Assembly (NCBI GenBank): GCA_947570695.1
Contig: CANOVB010000004.1
Location: forward strand, 1-64,000
Direction: 5' to 3'
Length of the DNA: 64,000 nt
DNA from: an uncultured Clostridium sp.
Lineage (GTDB): Bacteria > Bacillota > Clostridia > TANB77 > CAG-508
Positions 37,933 through 47,428 of the stretch are shown here, piece after piece. A model generated the notes under the pieces. That model ran no database searches. It was not told the DNA's origin and saw only the letters and a program-made list of their open reading frames with translations. A program made the position numbers and the translations under genes. The stretch's first letter is position 1. Every line of letters starts with the position of its first letter.

Positions 37933-39534
37933 TTATTTGTTTAAGTTCTTTAATTGATGATTTTCAAATGTATAAAACTTATTGCATATTTCATTTATTT
38001 TTTCATTATGTGTAGCTATTATTAAAGTTTTATTTTTAAAATATTTTAATATAAAATTGACAACTATTTCTTCAGTGTGTTTATCTAAATTAGAAGTTGG
38101 CTCATCTAAAATATAAATGTCTTTATTCATTAAATAACTTCTTAAAATATTAATTCTTCTTTTTTGACCAGTAGATAGTTTTAACCCCTTTTCGCCTACA
38201 ACAGAATAAATATTATCTTCAAACAACAATACTTCTTTTAATTCTAGTTCTTCTAAGTATTTTATGATTTCTTCATCTGATATTTTTTTGTCTAAACATA
38301 AGTTATCTTTAATAGACATATTAAAGAGTTCAATTTCTTGACTTATTGTTCCAATATCTAATTTAACATCTTTTAAGTTTTTACTATCAATAAGAACCTG
38401 TCCTTTGTAAGAATCAATATTCCCTAAGATTAAATTTATAATTGATGTTTTACCTTGACCAGATTGACCTGTAATTGATATTTTATCATTATTATTGATT
38501 GTAAGGTTATCTACCTTTATTTCTAAATTTGATTTAAGATATTGAATTACAATATTAGATAATGTAATTTCTTTAAAAGATTTCAATTCTTTTCTATTAT
38601 CTAAATTTTTAAATATAGATATTAGTTTGTTTTTAATTGCTTTAAGTTCATACCAACTTATTATAGTTCCAGATAGTTCTTCAAATACAAATCCCATTTC
38701 TACTTGTAATGAAATATAGAAAGTAATTATTCCAAGTGTATCAATTCCATTAGATAAATCGATTGCAGCTTTTATAAGTCCCAAAAAGAATGGTACCACT
38801 ATCAATATATTTCGTAACGCTTCTTCAAAAGAATAATACTTAACATATTTTTTGTTTTCATTATAACACTTCTCACCTTCTCTGCTAATTTTATTAACAA
38901 AATAGTCATCATCATTTAATAATTTTACAGTACGAATATTACTTATAAAATCATTGTATACTGATGAATACTCATATTCTTGATCATATAACTTTTCAAC
39001 TTGAGTATTAGCCTTTTTTAATATTCTAATGCTTAAAAATATACAAATAGCACTTGTTATAAAAGAACTAACGAATAATACTACTGATTGATTATATAAT
39101 GTATAAAACAAAAAAATAAAAGTTATGATTATACTTACATATTCTGCTTGTAATATTTTCTTTACTAATTCACTAATTTTTTCAATTATGTTTTCAAAAT
39201 AGCCAGTTTGATATTTTGATATTGTTTCAACTGGTAATTTATTTAATTTTTTATAATATTCTTCATATTGAACATTCGAATATTGATATAAATAATTATC
39301 ACTACATTTTCTTAATAAGTAATTTCCTCCAACACGAAGAGTTTTAGAAATCATAAAAATACCTATAACAATAATGGCTTTCTCTACTGTAAAAGGTAAA
39401 GTTAAAAATAATGTAAAAGCAAATGGAACAAAATAGTAAATAAAATCTAAAAATGCTTCTATTAACAAACAAATTGTTATTTTTTTCTTGTTAAGCCTCT
39501 TAAATATAAAATTAATATTATTATCCTTTTTCAT
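37933..39534 (-). CDS. ABC exporter half-transporter (permease-ATPase fusion)
   Basis: A 533-residue protein: six membrane helices in residues 1-300, then an ATPase domain with Walker A GQSGQGKT, signature LSTGQKRR (variant of LSGGQ), Walker B DIYILDEPTS and H-loop ATHNE. Usually forms a homo- or heterodimer exporting peptides, lipids or drugs. It stands alone with no substrate gene nearby. Ribosome site AGGTGG. Confidence 0.92.
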   Translation of the reverse strand: MKKDNNINFIFKRLNKKKITICLLIEAFLDFIYYFVPFAFTLFLTLPFTVEKAIIVIGIFMISKTLRVGGNYLLRKCSDNYLYQYSNVQYEEYYKKLNKLPVETISKYQTGYFENIIEKISELVKKILQAEYVSIIITFIFLFYTLYNQSVVLFVSSFITSAICIFLSIRILKKANTQVEKLYDQEYEYSSVYNDFISNIRTVKLLNDDDYFVNKISREGEKCYNENKKYVKYYSFEEALRNILIVVPFFLGLIKAAIDLSNGIDTLGIITFYISLQVEMGFVFEELSGTIISWYELKAIKNKLISIFKNLDNRKELKSFKEITLSNIVIQYLKSNLEIKVDNLTINNNDKISITGQSGQGKTSIINLILGNIDSYKGQVLIDSKNLKDVKLDIGTISQEIELFNMSIKDNLCLDKKISDEEIIKYLEELELKEVLLFEDNIYSVVGEKGLKLSTGQKRRINILRSYLMNKDIYILDEPTSNLDKHTEEIVVNFILKYFKNKTLIIATHNEKINEICNKFYTFENHQLKNLNK

Positions 39535-39907
39535 TTTCTATATCACCACCTAAAGTTCTTGTTCTACTAAATTATACTATAAATAGTAAAATTTTCATAT
39601 ACTCCCACTTAAAATCTAATAAGAATTCATATCTAATATTTATAGAAAGAGAACAAAATAGAACATTATAAAAATTGCAAAAGACAAAACTAAATGCAAA
39701 TGTCCTCGTCTTTGTTCTACATGCTAAATTTACGTAGTAAATTTGTGTACAAATTAGGGCAAACATTATATTATAGGAATTTCGTAGAAATTTCCTATAA
39801 TATAACAAAGTTCATAACTTGTATGTGCCTCACTCCAATAAATAAAATCGTCGTATCAGATGAAAATGTTGATAAATCAGCTGTAAAAGGTTGATTTTTT
39901 GTCATTC
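39535..39907. repeat. Divergent intergenic region with dispersed repeat copy D and a palindrome
   Basis: 39651-39720 carries the shared repeat (AGAACATTATAAAAATTGCAAA, TGTCCTCGTCTTTG), closest to copy E at 56531. 39766-39805 is a nearly perfect palindrome (TTATATTATAGGAATTTC, GTA loop), sharing its right arm with 19148-19184. No coding frame is supported. Confidence 0.55.
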
Positions 39908-39936
39908 TTGTAATTTACATAAAACTGTGATATAAT
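39908..39936 (+). promoter_or_regulatory. Promoter of the 137-residue cassette gene
   Basis: TTGTAA (39908-39913), exactly 17 bases, TATAAT (39931-39936), preceded by TGA (extended -10 form). Confidence 0.7.
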
Positions 39937-40030
39937 TTATTTTACAAAAAAATTTGAAAGGGTGTGAATAGTCGTAGCATTAAACCAATAACCATGTTTT
40001 ACAACAACTGTTAAATGGAGGAAAGACAGA

Positions 40031-40444
40031 ATGGAATTACCAGAAGCTATAGGAATATCTATGTTTGAAATGAAGCTGTATCAAAAAAATCTGGCACTAC
40101 TTCAGGCAAAGTGTGACTCTGCGGAATTTCAAAAATTGTTTCCAGAAGCATTTGGAGACGATGCTTTATTCGCCTACACAATCGATTACCGGTATGAAGT
40201 AGAGAGGCCTACATTGTTCTACGCAGGTGTCAACGAGAATACCAAGAGCATGGCAATTTATTTCCCTGGTTATCTTACTGGGAAAGAGCTACAAAACATG
40301 CTCGGCCACCTGAAAGGGTTTTTCTACTATGAAACTATTGTGGTTTTTTGTCACAAAACCAATTTCAAAAAGGTAAAAAAAGACCTTGCCGATTGGCTGC
40401 CAGAAAAAATCAGAATAGTTCCTCTAAAGGATGATGCTCGCTAA
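40031..40444 (+). CDS. GC-richer cassette protein, 137 residues, unknown
   Basis: ATG 40031 follows TGGAGGAAAG. A soluble protein with no membrane segment, start MELPEAIGISMFEMKLY, then GVNENTKSMAIYFPGYL and a C-terminal WLPEKIRIVPL. Mixed alpha/beta. I know no family. Codons are richer in G/C than the neighbours, and it has its own promoter and terminators, so it fits the cassette pattern. The 5' leader is about 90 bases. Confidence 0.65.
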   Translation: MELPEAIGISMFEMKLYQKNLALLQAKCDSAEFQKLFPEAFGDDALFAYTIDYRYEVERPTLFYAGVNENTKSMAIYFPGYLTGKELQNMLGHLKGFFYYETIVVFCHKTNFKKVKKDLADWLPEKIRIVPLKDDAR

Positions 40445-40459
40445 AAAACAAATCACCCT

Positions 40460-40530
40460 GAGCATGTTCTAACGTGCTCTTTTGCAAGGAATAGCCAATA
40501 AATCTCGTATTTGTTGGCTATTCCTTGTCT
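40460..40530 (+). terminator. Two tandem terminators after the 137-residue gene
   Basis: GAGCATG-TTCTAA-CGTGCTC plus TTTT (40460-40483), then the longer stem AAGGAATAGCCAA/TTGGCTATTCCTT (40486-40526) followed by GTCTTTT. Confidence 0.75.
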
Positions 40531-40739
40531 TTTATAAAAATAAGTTGTAGATTAAAAGTTGCAAACCACATCTGCTTATTCTCATTTCCTATGTTGGTCA
40601 TTAACAAATATAAGTGCAATAGGAAATGTATTTCAATTATTTTCCGCAATTATTGCAGTATGGAGATTAGATATAAAAAAATCAAAATAATATTTAAAAA
40701 ACTATCAGGAGTCCTAAAAAAGTCTCCTTCTTTTTTATT

Positions 40740-40886
40740 TAATAAGATGATGGCTCATACTTTGGATTTGATCAACACATTATTGCCTCTAGCAAGATTA
40801 AGTTCAAATTTATGTCTAAGCATGCACCGGTTGCCCGGTATGATACAATTTATGACTTCGTGTCAAATCATTTAAGCAAGCGCTAA
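40740..40886 (+). pseudogene. Degenerate C-terminal relative of the 88-residue cassette gene
   Basis: From 40752 the frame GSYFG ... KIKFKFMSKHAPVARYDT-YDFVSNH runs to TAA at 40884-40886. The downstream 88-residue protein has GSYFG, GKIKFDFV, HSPVALYG and YDFVSNH at the same spacing. The N-terminal half is gone or unrecognisable (stop just before 40746). It keeps its own terminator, so it looks like a decayed tandem duplicate. Confidence 0.7.
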
Positions 40887-40890
40887 ATAA

Positions 40891-40930
40891 AACGGAGAAA
40901 GTCCCTAGTTGGGGGCTTTCTCCGTTTTTT
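40891..40930 (+). terminator. Terminator after the degenerate cassette gene
   Basis: AACGGAGAAAGTCCC/GGGGGCTTTCTCCGTT with a short loop, then TTTTTT. Confidence 0.85.
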
Positions 40931-40996
40931 ACATATTAAAAAACATTCTATAAAATTTCCCTAAAAAGATTGTCACTATTTGTTCTTTAGTAATAT

Positions 40997-41025
40997 TTGA
41001 AATTTATACAATATTGTGCTATAAT
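40997..41025 (+). promoter_or_regulatory. Promoter of the 88-residue cassette gene
   Basis: TTGAAA (40997-41002), 17 bases, TATAAT (41020-41025), with TGTGC before it (extended -10). It lies in the same kind of AT-rich promoter context as the other cassettes. Confidence 0.8.
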
Positions 41026-41106
41026 ATATACAGCATTACCCCTGGTAAACACCTCGTGTTTACAATTCCTATCAGTCATCTATAGTAAAAATTTGGAGGT
41101 AAAAAA

Positions 41107-41373
41107 ATGGAACTTACACCCGAAAACGCTATCCTTATCAAGCCCGGTCAAGTCATCACTCTCACCTACCCTGGTGGGCACGTGGAAACCGGCGTTGTCT
41201 ATGGCAACGACCAACTGGGTCTGAAGTGCAACCGCAAGGACGGCAGCTATTTTGGACTGGGTCTGGCCCTTTTTACCGGCAAGATCAAGTTCGACTTCGT
41301 GACTGATCATTCGCCGGTTGCCCTCTACGGGAATCGGTATGACTTCGTCAGCAACCACACAAGCGACCAGTAA
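41107..41373 (+). CDS. GC-rich cassette protein, 88 residues, unknown
   Basis: ATG 41107 follows TTGGAGG. Soluble, Gly/Leu/Asp-rich, with AILIKPGQVITLTYPGG and GKIKFDFVTDHSPVALYG. Codons are GC-rich. It has an intact paralogue relationship with a decayed copy 220 bases upstream. No homologue I can name. The terminator follows directly. Confidence 0.65.
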   Translation: MELTPENAILIKPGQVITLTYPGGHVETGVVYGNDQLGLKCNRKDGSYFGLGLALFTGKIKFDFVTDHSPVALYGNRYDFVSNHTSDQ

Positions 41374-41378
41374 GTGCC

Positions 41379-41417
41379 AAAATGGGAGCCCCTCTGAGTA
41401 GGGGCTCCCGCCATTTT
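41379..41417 (+). terminator. Terminator of the 88-residue cassette gene
   Basis: GGGAGCCCCT/AGGGGCTCCC extended by AAAATGG/CCATTTT, stem of about 17 bp, then a T-rich run. Confidence 0.9.
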
Positions 41418-41527
41418 CATTTATCATAGCTCTTTCTATTAAATAAAGCTTTCAGCAACTTTGTATAGTAGAAAATACACTTTATTATTAAATAAGGTTT
41501 TCATCAATTTTTATATTTTGCAGTTAT

Positions 41528-43540
41528 TTATATCATTGCTTTTAATACATTTTCTTTTTCTTTTACTAATTCACATATTAAGTTAGCTGATTTTTCAACA
41601 CCTAAAACATCACTATTAATACATATATCATAATTTGAATGTTCACTCCATTCTTTTTCTGTATAATACTTATAATGATTTGCTCTTAGTTTGTCTATTC
41701 TTTTTATTTCTTTTTCTGCCTTACTTTTATCAAATCCATAAATATTAGTTGCTCTTTTTATTTTGTCCTCCATGTTACTATATATAAATACCTTTACTAC
41801 ATTTTCTTTATCTTTTAAAATAAAATCTGAACATCTACCTATAATTACACAAGACTCTTTATTTGCAACTGCTTTTATCATTTCTGCCTCTTTTATAAAT
41901 AGTTCATCACTATTATCTAATCCAAAATAATATCCATTATTTAATCCAGCTAAAGCATCTCTTTTTTGTTCATTATTTTCTATATATTCTTCTGATAAAC
42001 CTGTTTCTTCAGCAAGTTTAGTAATAAATTCTTTATCATAAAATTTAATACCTAATTTATCTGCTATTAATCTTCCAATATATCTTCCACCAGAACCATA
42101 TTCTCTTGATATTGTAATTACTATCTGTTTATTTAATTTATTATCTGTACTTGTATCATCTATTAAAGTTTGACTTGTCATTTTGCTTTTTCCTAATTTT
42201 TTAATTTCTATTATAAGTAATGATACTGCAATAAGAAAAGCTATTCCATCAGCTAAAGGTCCTGCATATAAAATTCCTTGTATTCCAAATAATTCACCTA
42301 ATATTACAAAAGCTGGTATTAATAATAAAATCTGTCTTGATAATGATAATACTGCACTTTTAAAACTTTTTCCAATAGCTTGGAAGAATATTCCTGATGG
42401 TATTTGCACACCATTACATATACATAACATTAAATATATTCTAAATGATAAACAAGCAAATTCCATATATAGTTCATCACCACTACCAAATATAGATATT
42501 AATTTTTCTGGTATTGTTTGGAATAGTATAAATGCTACTGTACTTACTGTTACACTTATTCCTAAAATTGTTTTTAAAGTTTTCTTTACTCTGTCATATT
42601 TTCCAGCTCCATAGTTATATCCTACTATTGGTTGTGCCCCTGCTGCAATTCCAATAATTATACTATTTAATATTTGGCTCATTTTCATTACTATTCCAAG
42701 TACTGTTATTGGAATTTCTGAACCAAATTTAGAATATGCTCCATGTTTTCCAAGTAAATTATTTTCAACAGCCATAACAAATACAAAACTCATTTGTGTA
42801 ATAAAACTGCTTATTCCTAACATTACTACTTTTTTTACTACTGATATTTGTGGTTTAAAATCTTTTTTACTTATATCTATTGATTTGAATTTTTTTATGT
42901 AAGCTATATTAAGTACAAATGTTAGTATTTGACTTATTATAGTTGCTATAGCAGCACCTTCTACTCCCATTTTAAATACGAAAATAAATATTGGATCTAA
43001 AATAACATTTAAAATAGCACCAGAAACCATAGTTGTCATTGAATATTTTGGATTTCCATCTGCTCTTATAATAGAATTTAGCATTGTTCCAATCATCATA
43101 AATGGCAATCCTATTGCTATTATGTATCCATATCCTAAAGCATATTCTCTTAGATTATCTGTACATCCAAATAAATTTAATAATTGTGGTAAAAAACTAA
43201 GTGTAACTATACAAAATAAAACTGATATAATTATAGCTGCACTTATACCATTTGCTACACCTATACCTGCTTCCTTTTTCTTTTTTTCTCCTAGCTTTAA
43301 GCTCAAGTATGCTGAAGAACCATCTCCTAGCATTAAAGCAAAAGCTAAACATACCATAACAAGAGGAAATACTACGTTTGTTGCTCCATTTCCTAAATAT
43401 CCAACTCCCCATCCAATAAATATTTGGTCAACAATATTATATAAGGAGTTCACTAATAGTGATATCATACATGGTATTGAAAATTTCTTTATTAATTTTC
43501 CAATTTTCTCATGACCTAAAATATTTTCTTCATTTTCCAT
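41528..43540 (-). CDS. MATE efflux transporter fused to a cytidylate-kinase-like domain
   Basis: A 670-residue fusion. Residues 1-450 are a twelve-helix MATE transporter (IGKLIKKFSIPCM, DQIFIGWGVGYLG). After a polar linker (LIDDTSTDNKLNKQ) comes a P-loop kinase domain of the cytidylate-kinase-2 type: ITISREYGSGGRYIGRL (Walker A region), then SCVIIGRCSDF and RIDKLRANHYKYY. The combination is known from some Clostridia, but I recall no function. The kinase part could modify or sense the cargo. Ribosome site AAAGGGG. Confidence 0.9.
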   Translation of the reverse strand: MENEENILGHEKIGKLIKKFSIPCMISLLVNSLYNIVDQIFIGWGVGYLGNGATNVVFPLVMVCLAFALMLGDGSSAYLSLKLGEKKKKEAGIGVANGISAAIIISVLFCIVTLSFLPQLLNLFGCTDNLREYALGYGYIIAIGLPFMMIGTMLNSIIRADGNPKYSMTTMVSGAILNVILDPIFIFVFKMGVEGAAIATIISQILTFVLNIAYIKKFKSIDISKKDFKPQISVVKKVVMLGISSFITQMSFVFVMAVENNLLGKHGAYSKFGSEIPITVLGIVMKMSQILNSIIIGIAAGAQPIVGYNYGAGKYDRVKKTLKTILGISVTVSTVAFILFQTIPEKLISIFGSGDELYMEFACLSFRIYLMLCICNGVQIPSGIFFQAIGKSFKSAVLSLSRQILLLIPAFVILGELFGIQGILYAGPLADGIAFLIAVSLLIIEIKKLGKSKMTSQTLIDDTSTDNKLNKQIVITISREYGSGGRYIGRLIADKLGIKFYDKEFITKLAEETGLSEEYIENNEQKRDALAGLNNGYYFGLDNSDELFIKEAEMIKAVANKESCVIIGRCSDFILKDKENVVKVFIYSNMEDKIKRATNIYGFDKSKAEKEIKRIDKLRANHYKYYTEKEWSEHSNYDICINSDVLGVEKSANLICELVKEKENVLKAMI

Positions 43541-43650
43541 TTCTTTTCCCCTTTCTATAAATACTTTTATATGTATTTAAATATTAAAATACAACTTGTT
43601 ACTTTATTTGCAACTTAAATAGCTTATCATAACTTTTTATAAATGTCAAA

Positions 43651-43681
43651 AGAAGTTTTACTTTAATCAGTAAAACTTCTT
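43651..43681. terminator. Strong hairpin between the 62-residue and MATE genes
   Basis: AGAAGTTTTACT/AGTAAAACTTCT, perfect 12-bp stem and 6-base loop. Probably a terminator for the minus-strand 62-residue gene. Nothing else is supported in 43541-43740. Confidence 0.6.
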
Positions 43682-43740
43682 AATATCTATGCAAAAATAT
43701 AACTTTATAAAATAACATCTAAACATGATTAAAGGCATAC

Positions 43741-43929
43741 TCAATGAGCATGCCTAGGGTTATCCTTTTCGAACCGATTCGTAGTATTAGAATACGCATC
43801 TTCCTTCATTTTTGTCTGATTTTTCTTCTGAACATGCTTATCATAGTCTTTTGCCATACGCCACGCCTCCTTTACACTCAGCTGTGAGTTTTCCTCTTGT
43901 AGTTTTATGGCTATCAGACAATGTTTCAC
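43741..43929 (-). CDS. Small basic protein, 62 residues, unknown
   Basis: GTG 43929 has AAGGAGG 4 bases before it. The product is polar and helical (IAIKLQEENSQLSVKEAWRMA), with Lys/Asn-rich C-terminus and no membrane segment. Its GC content is somewhat above the region. A short stem AGGCATGC/GTATGCCT overlaps the stop and may terminate it. Unrecognised; a small regulator or accessory protein is possible. Confidence 0.55.
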   Translation of the reverse strand: MKHCLIAIKLQEENSQLSVKEAWRMAKDYDKHVQKKNQTKMKEDAYSNTTNRFEKDNPRHAH

Positions 43930-43937
43930 AAATCCTC

Positions 43938-43964
43938 CTTGTTAAACTTTTTTTGTCTAACAAG
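43938..43964 (-). promoter_or_regulatory. Inverted repeat CTTGTTA/TAACAAG next to the ribosome site of the 62-residue gene
   Basis: The two 7-base arms are 13 bases apart, and the right arm (minus strand) abuts the AAGGAGG. Could be an operator or a fold that hides the ribosome site. Confidence 0.4.
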
Positions 43965-44117
43965 AAGAGTTCGCTTCAAACTAGAATCTCTTTTTTATAG
44001 AAGTTTATTCTATACTATTTGGTTTGAGCTTATAATTTCTTCTCTAAGTTCTCTACTGGTTTTAAATTTGAATTCTTTCTTTTTTTCTTTTCAATTATAA
44101 CAATCTAATATCTTTTA

Positions 44118-45611
44118 TTAATTTGTTGTATTTGAGACATTCTCAGCTGTATTTGTTGTATTAGCTACAGAATTTGTATTTTCTGGTACTGCTGCATTAG
44201 ATGCAGTATTAGAAACTTCTGGAGTAGTTGCATTTCCCACTGTATTTGTAGAAGTATCTGGTGTTTCTGTTCCTGTATTATCACTTGGTGGTTCAACATC
44301 CTCTCCGTCTTGTGGTAGATCTGGATTTACTGGTTCATTAAAGTTCTCATAATATTCTTCATAATTTAAATAATATAATTGAACTTCTTTTTTACCATCT
44401 ACTTTAGTCATATTAATAAATGCAGATGTATCATTTCCATCCATATAAAGAATCCATCCATCAACTAAATTTATAAATGATGAATATTGTTCTAATTGTT
44501 TAATATTTTCTGGTTCTTTCATTGATCCATCTGTTTTTATTCTATAAATACAAACTGTATAGTCTTCATTTTCTATATCAGCATAGTTTAAGAAATATAA
44601 ATATTTTCCTTCTAAGTTCAAATTATATGCTGTTTTTTCTGTTATTAATTCTTCTTGATTTGAATCAATTTTTGTTCTATAAACAGCTTTTTCTTCATTT
44701 GTATAATATATATATTTTCCATCAATATTTATACTATATAATCTTTTTCCTTCTATAATTGGTCTAGCATTTGAACCATCTAAATTCATTATATAAGTAA
44801 CATATCCATCTGGATTATCATCTAATGTTTTATTATAAACAATATATTTATCACTAATTCCTAAATATCCTGTTCCATTTTCTGCTACCATTTCTTTGTT
44901 AGAACCATCAAGTTTCATTTTATAAATGTTTGCATCTACACCAATATAGTAAATACTATTATTTATTACATAAATTTCATAGCAGTTATCATTAAACTCA
45001 TTATCATTTATTACTGTTAAATCTGATCCGTCTGTTTTCATTCTATAAATTTTGTTATCTAAAGTATCTTCTTCACTATATGCCTCTGAGCTTATACCTA
45101 TAAAGTATATATATTTTCCAACAACATTCATAGAAAGTATATCCATACTGCCCATATATAATTCTTTTTTACCAGAACCATTTGGTTTTACTTTAAATAT
45201 TCCTGATTGTGTACTTCCTTCATTTGGAGATAAATAATATATCCATCCACCTTGTCTTACTGCATATCCATAGTTCCTTATGTTTCCTATTGTATTTCCA
45301 ACTTTATTTTTACCAGCAATTACAAAAAATCCAATTAATATTATTGCTAATACAATAATTACTGCAATAATAGCTCCTGCTATTTTAATATTTTTTGATT
45401 GATCATCTTTTTTTACTTCATTTTTGTTTTCAGTTTTTTTCTCTTTTTTATGATCTTTTTTTTCTTCTTTAACTTCTTGAACTGAATCTTTCTCAGCATT
45501 TTCTACCGTTTCAGTTTTTACTTCTTTTTCTTCTAATTCTTTTTTTTGACAGTCTTCACAAAGTGTATTTTCACCATCTGGAATTTCTTTTCCACATTTT
45601 GTACAGTTCAT
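44118..45611 (-). CDS. Zinc-ribbon, membrane-spanning DUF5050-like protein
   Basis: A 497-residue protein. N-terminal zinc ribbon (CTKCGKEI, CEDCQKK), a Lys/Glu-rich linker, one membrane segment (about residues 75-100) and then a repeated beta-propeller-like region of DUF5050 type (GGWIYYLSPNEG, GKYIYFIGISS, DGKYIYYTNEE). Tail: Pro/Thr/Asn-rich. So the ribbon is cytoplasmic and the propeller outside. Role unknown; sensor or scaffold is a guess. It follows the glucosaminidase gene by 74 bases on the same strand. Confidence 0.8.
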   Translation of the reverse strand: MNCTKCGKEIPDGENTLCEDCQKKELEEKEVKTETVENAEKDSVQEVKEEKKDHKKEKKTENKNEVKKDDQSKNIKIAGAIIAVIIVLAIILIGFFVIAGKNKVGNTIGNIRNYGYAVRQGGWIYYLSPNEGSTQSGIFKVKPNGSGKKELYMGSMDILSMNVVGKYIYFIGISSEAYSEEDTLDNKIYRMKTDGSDLTVINDNEFNDNCYEIYVINNSIYYIGVDANIYKMKLDGSNKEMVAENGTGYLGISDKYIVYNKTLDDNPDGYVTYIMNLDGSNARPIIEGKRLYSINIDGKYIYYTNEEKAVYRTKIDSNQEELITEKTAYNLNLEGKYLYFLNYADIENEDYTVCIYRIKTDGSMKEPENIKQLEQYSSFINLVDGWILYMDGNDTSAFINMTKVDGKKEVQLYYLNYEEYYENFNEPVNPDLPQDGEDVEPPSDNTGTETPDTSTNTVGNATTPEVSNTASNAAVPENTNSVANTTNTAENVSNTTN

Positions 45612-45685
45612 TAGTATCCTCCTTAAAATTATTATTTATAGAGGAAGGGATTTTATCCCTTCCTAATATTATAGACATTTCAAAA

Positions 45686-47428
45686 TTATACTCCTAGGCT
45701 TGTTTCACCTTTAATATAATTTAATAACAATACAACATCTGTTACATTAAACTCCGAATTATTTTTAGTACATGCAGCCGATTTATATTCATTTTCTAAT
45801 GTTCTTTCACCTTTTATAGCATTTAAAATTACTACAGAATCTAATATATTTACATTTCCATCTCCATTTGTATCACCTTTTTTAACTGCTATATAAGTTT
45901 TTCCTCCTGTTGTAATCCTGTATCCTGTTCCTATGTTTCCAGAGGTTACTGGTGTTCCTGCTGCATTAGTTATAGTTGCATCTTTATATTTTCCTTTAAT
46001 AGCATCTAATGTCATATTAGGTACTGTTTCTATATAATTTCCTTTTACTTTAACATTTGTATCATCTGCCGTAGGTGGAGTAGGTGGCACTGGTGTTGGC
46101 GCTGGATCTGGAGTTCCTGCACTTCCAGATGAGCTTCCATTTGATCCTGTTGATGCTAAAACTGTTTGCCCATCAATTTCTCTTGCTGCATATCCATAAG
46201 TTCCATTTTTATTAGAAACTATTAAATCCCAATAATAATTTCCAACTTTTGTTGTTGCTCTTTTTAATATTCTTATTGATTCATTATTATTTAAAGATCC
46301 TATTGCAGTACCATTTGCTGAAGCTCTAACTTTTAATGATGTTGATATATTTTGTACTACACCATTTTCATAATTTATTGAATTTGTAACGCCTGGATTT
46401 GGTCTTGGACATGTTCCTGGCATATTTTCATATAATGGTATTATAAAATTATATGTAGATACTGTATTTGAAGAACCATAATATGCCTTTAAACTACTAC
46501 CTTGGCTCTGAGCTGCCATTATGTTCTGTTGATATTGGTGTGAAGCAAGTGTTGATTTTCCAGATACATTAAATTTTTGATAATATAAGGTATTTTGCCC
46601 ATATCTAGTAATAAAACTGTCTTTAACTATTGCTGTTCCACCTAATATTGATGCTCTAATTGAAGTCCAACCATTTCTTTGTGCATAAGATAATCCATTA
46701 TTTATAATATTAGCTGTTCCATTTCCTGTTGATCCTATATTAAAATAATTATAACAATGTACATAATTTCCATTATATCCGTTTCCATTACTTAATGTTG
46801 AACCATTTTTTCCATGCTCATTTATTATTTTTGCGACTAGAAAATATCCGTTTACATTATATTGATTACTTGCATCTACAATAGCTTGTATTGCTTCAGG
46901 ATTGTTTAAATATGCTCCATAATTTGATACTACTCTTGCTATATCATTATAATTTACATCTGATCCTTCTAAGTTTTTAAATTGAAAAATATCACTTTCA
47001 TTTATTGAATTTCTTGGATCCATCATATATGCTAAAGCATCAAGTGATGCACAACACCATGAACCATTATCAAATCTTTTTGTACCACATATTGGACAAA
47101 CCCACATTCCATTATAATTACTTTTTATTTGAAATAAATTTCTAGGAGAACTATTATGCCCTTGATATTCTGTAGCTAAAACTTCATTCCAATTTAGTCC
47201 TGTATAATAAACAGTTATTGAATAATTTGGATGTTTGGCTTGCAGATTTTTTATTAATTGCTTAAATCCTGGATATTCTGCATCATTTATTCCATTTATA
47301 TCTTGTGAAAGTGTACCAGCTGGAAGTCTGGCATAAGATTTATTAGCAAGTATTGGAGTAAATGCTAATAATATGTATGAAATCAATGTTATTATTAATA
47401 TTATTACTACTATTCTTTTGTTTTTCAC
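45686..47428 (-). CDS. Secreted glucosaminidase with SH3-like and dockerin domains
   Basis: Probably cleaves peptidoglycan glycan strands. GTG 47428 has AGAGGTGAT upstream and fits better than an ATG 33 bases earlier. Signal peptide or anchor at residues 1-30. A catalytic domain of LytG/glucosaminidase type follows (VAKIINEHGKNGS, YNYFNIGSTGNG, GWTSIRASILGG), then an SH3-like segment (SLKVRASANGTAIG). The C-terminus is a dockerin with two calcium loops (GDTNGDGNVNILDSV, SEFNVTDVVLLLNY). Unusually, residues near 110-125 carry CPICG and WCC, a metal-knuckle-like insertion. No cohesin is seen in the window. Confidence 0.85.
   Translation of the reverse strand: MKNKRIVVIILIITLISYILLAFTPILANKSYARLPAGTLSQDINGINDAEYPGFKQLIKNLQAKHPNYSITVYYTGLNWNEVLATEYQGHNSSPRNLFQIKSNYNGMWVCPICGTKRFDNGSWCCASLDALAYMMDPRNSINESDIFQFKNLEGSDVNYNDIARVVSNYGAYLNNPEAIQAIVDASNQYNVNGYFLVAKIINEHGKNGSTLSNGNGYNGNYVHCYNYFNIGSTGNGTANIINNGLSYAQRNGWTSIRASILGGTAIVKDSFITRYGQNTLYYQKFNVSGKSTLASHQYQQNIMAAQSQGSSLKAYYGSSNTVSTYNFIIPLYENMPGTCPRPNPGVTNSINYENGVVQNISTSLKVRASANGTAIGSLNNNESIRILKRATTKVGNYYWDLIVSNKNGTYGYAAREIDGQTVLASTGSNGSSSGSAGTPDPAPTPVPPTPPTADDTNVKVKGNYIETVPNMTLDAIKGKYKDATITNAAGTPVTSGNIGTGYRITTGGKTYIAVKKGDTNGDGNVNILDSVVILNAIKGERTLENEYKSAACTKNNSEFNVTDVVLLLNYIKGETSLGV

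Noticed and set aside
39572..39894. Opposing frames of 78 and 66 codons
   Set aside because: They lie over a repeated hairpin and a palindrome, with no ribosome site and odd composition.
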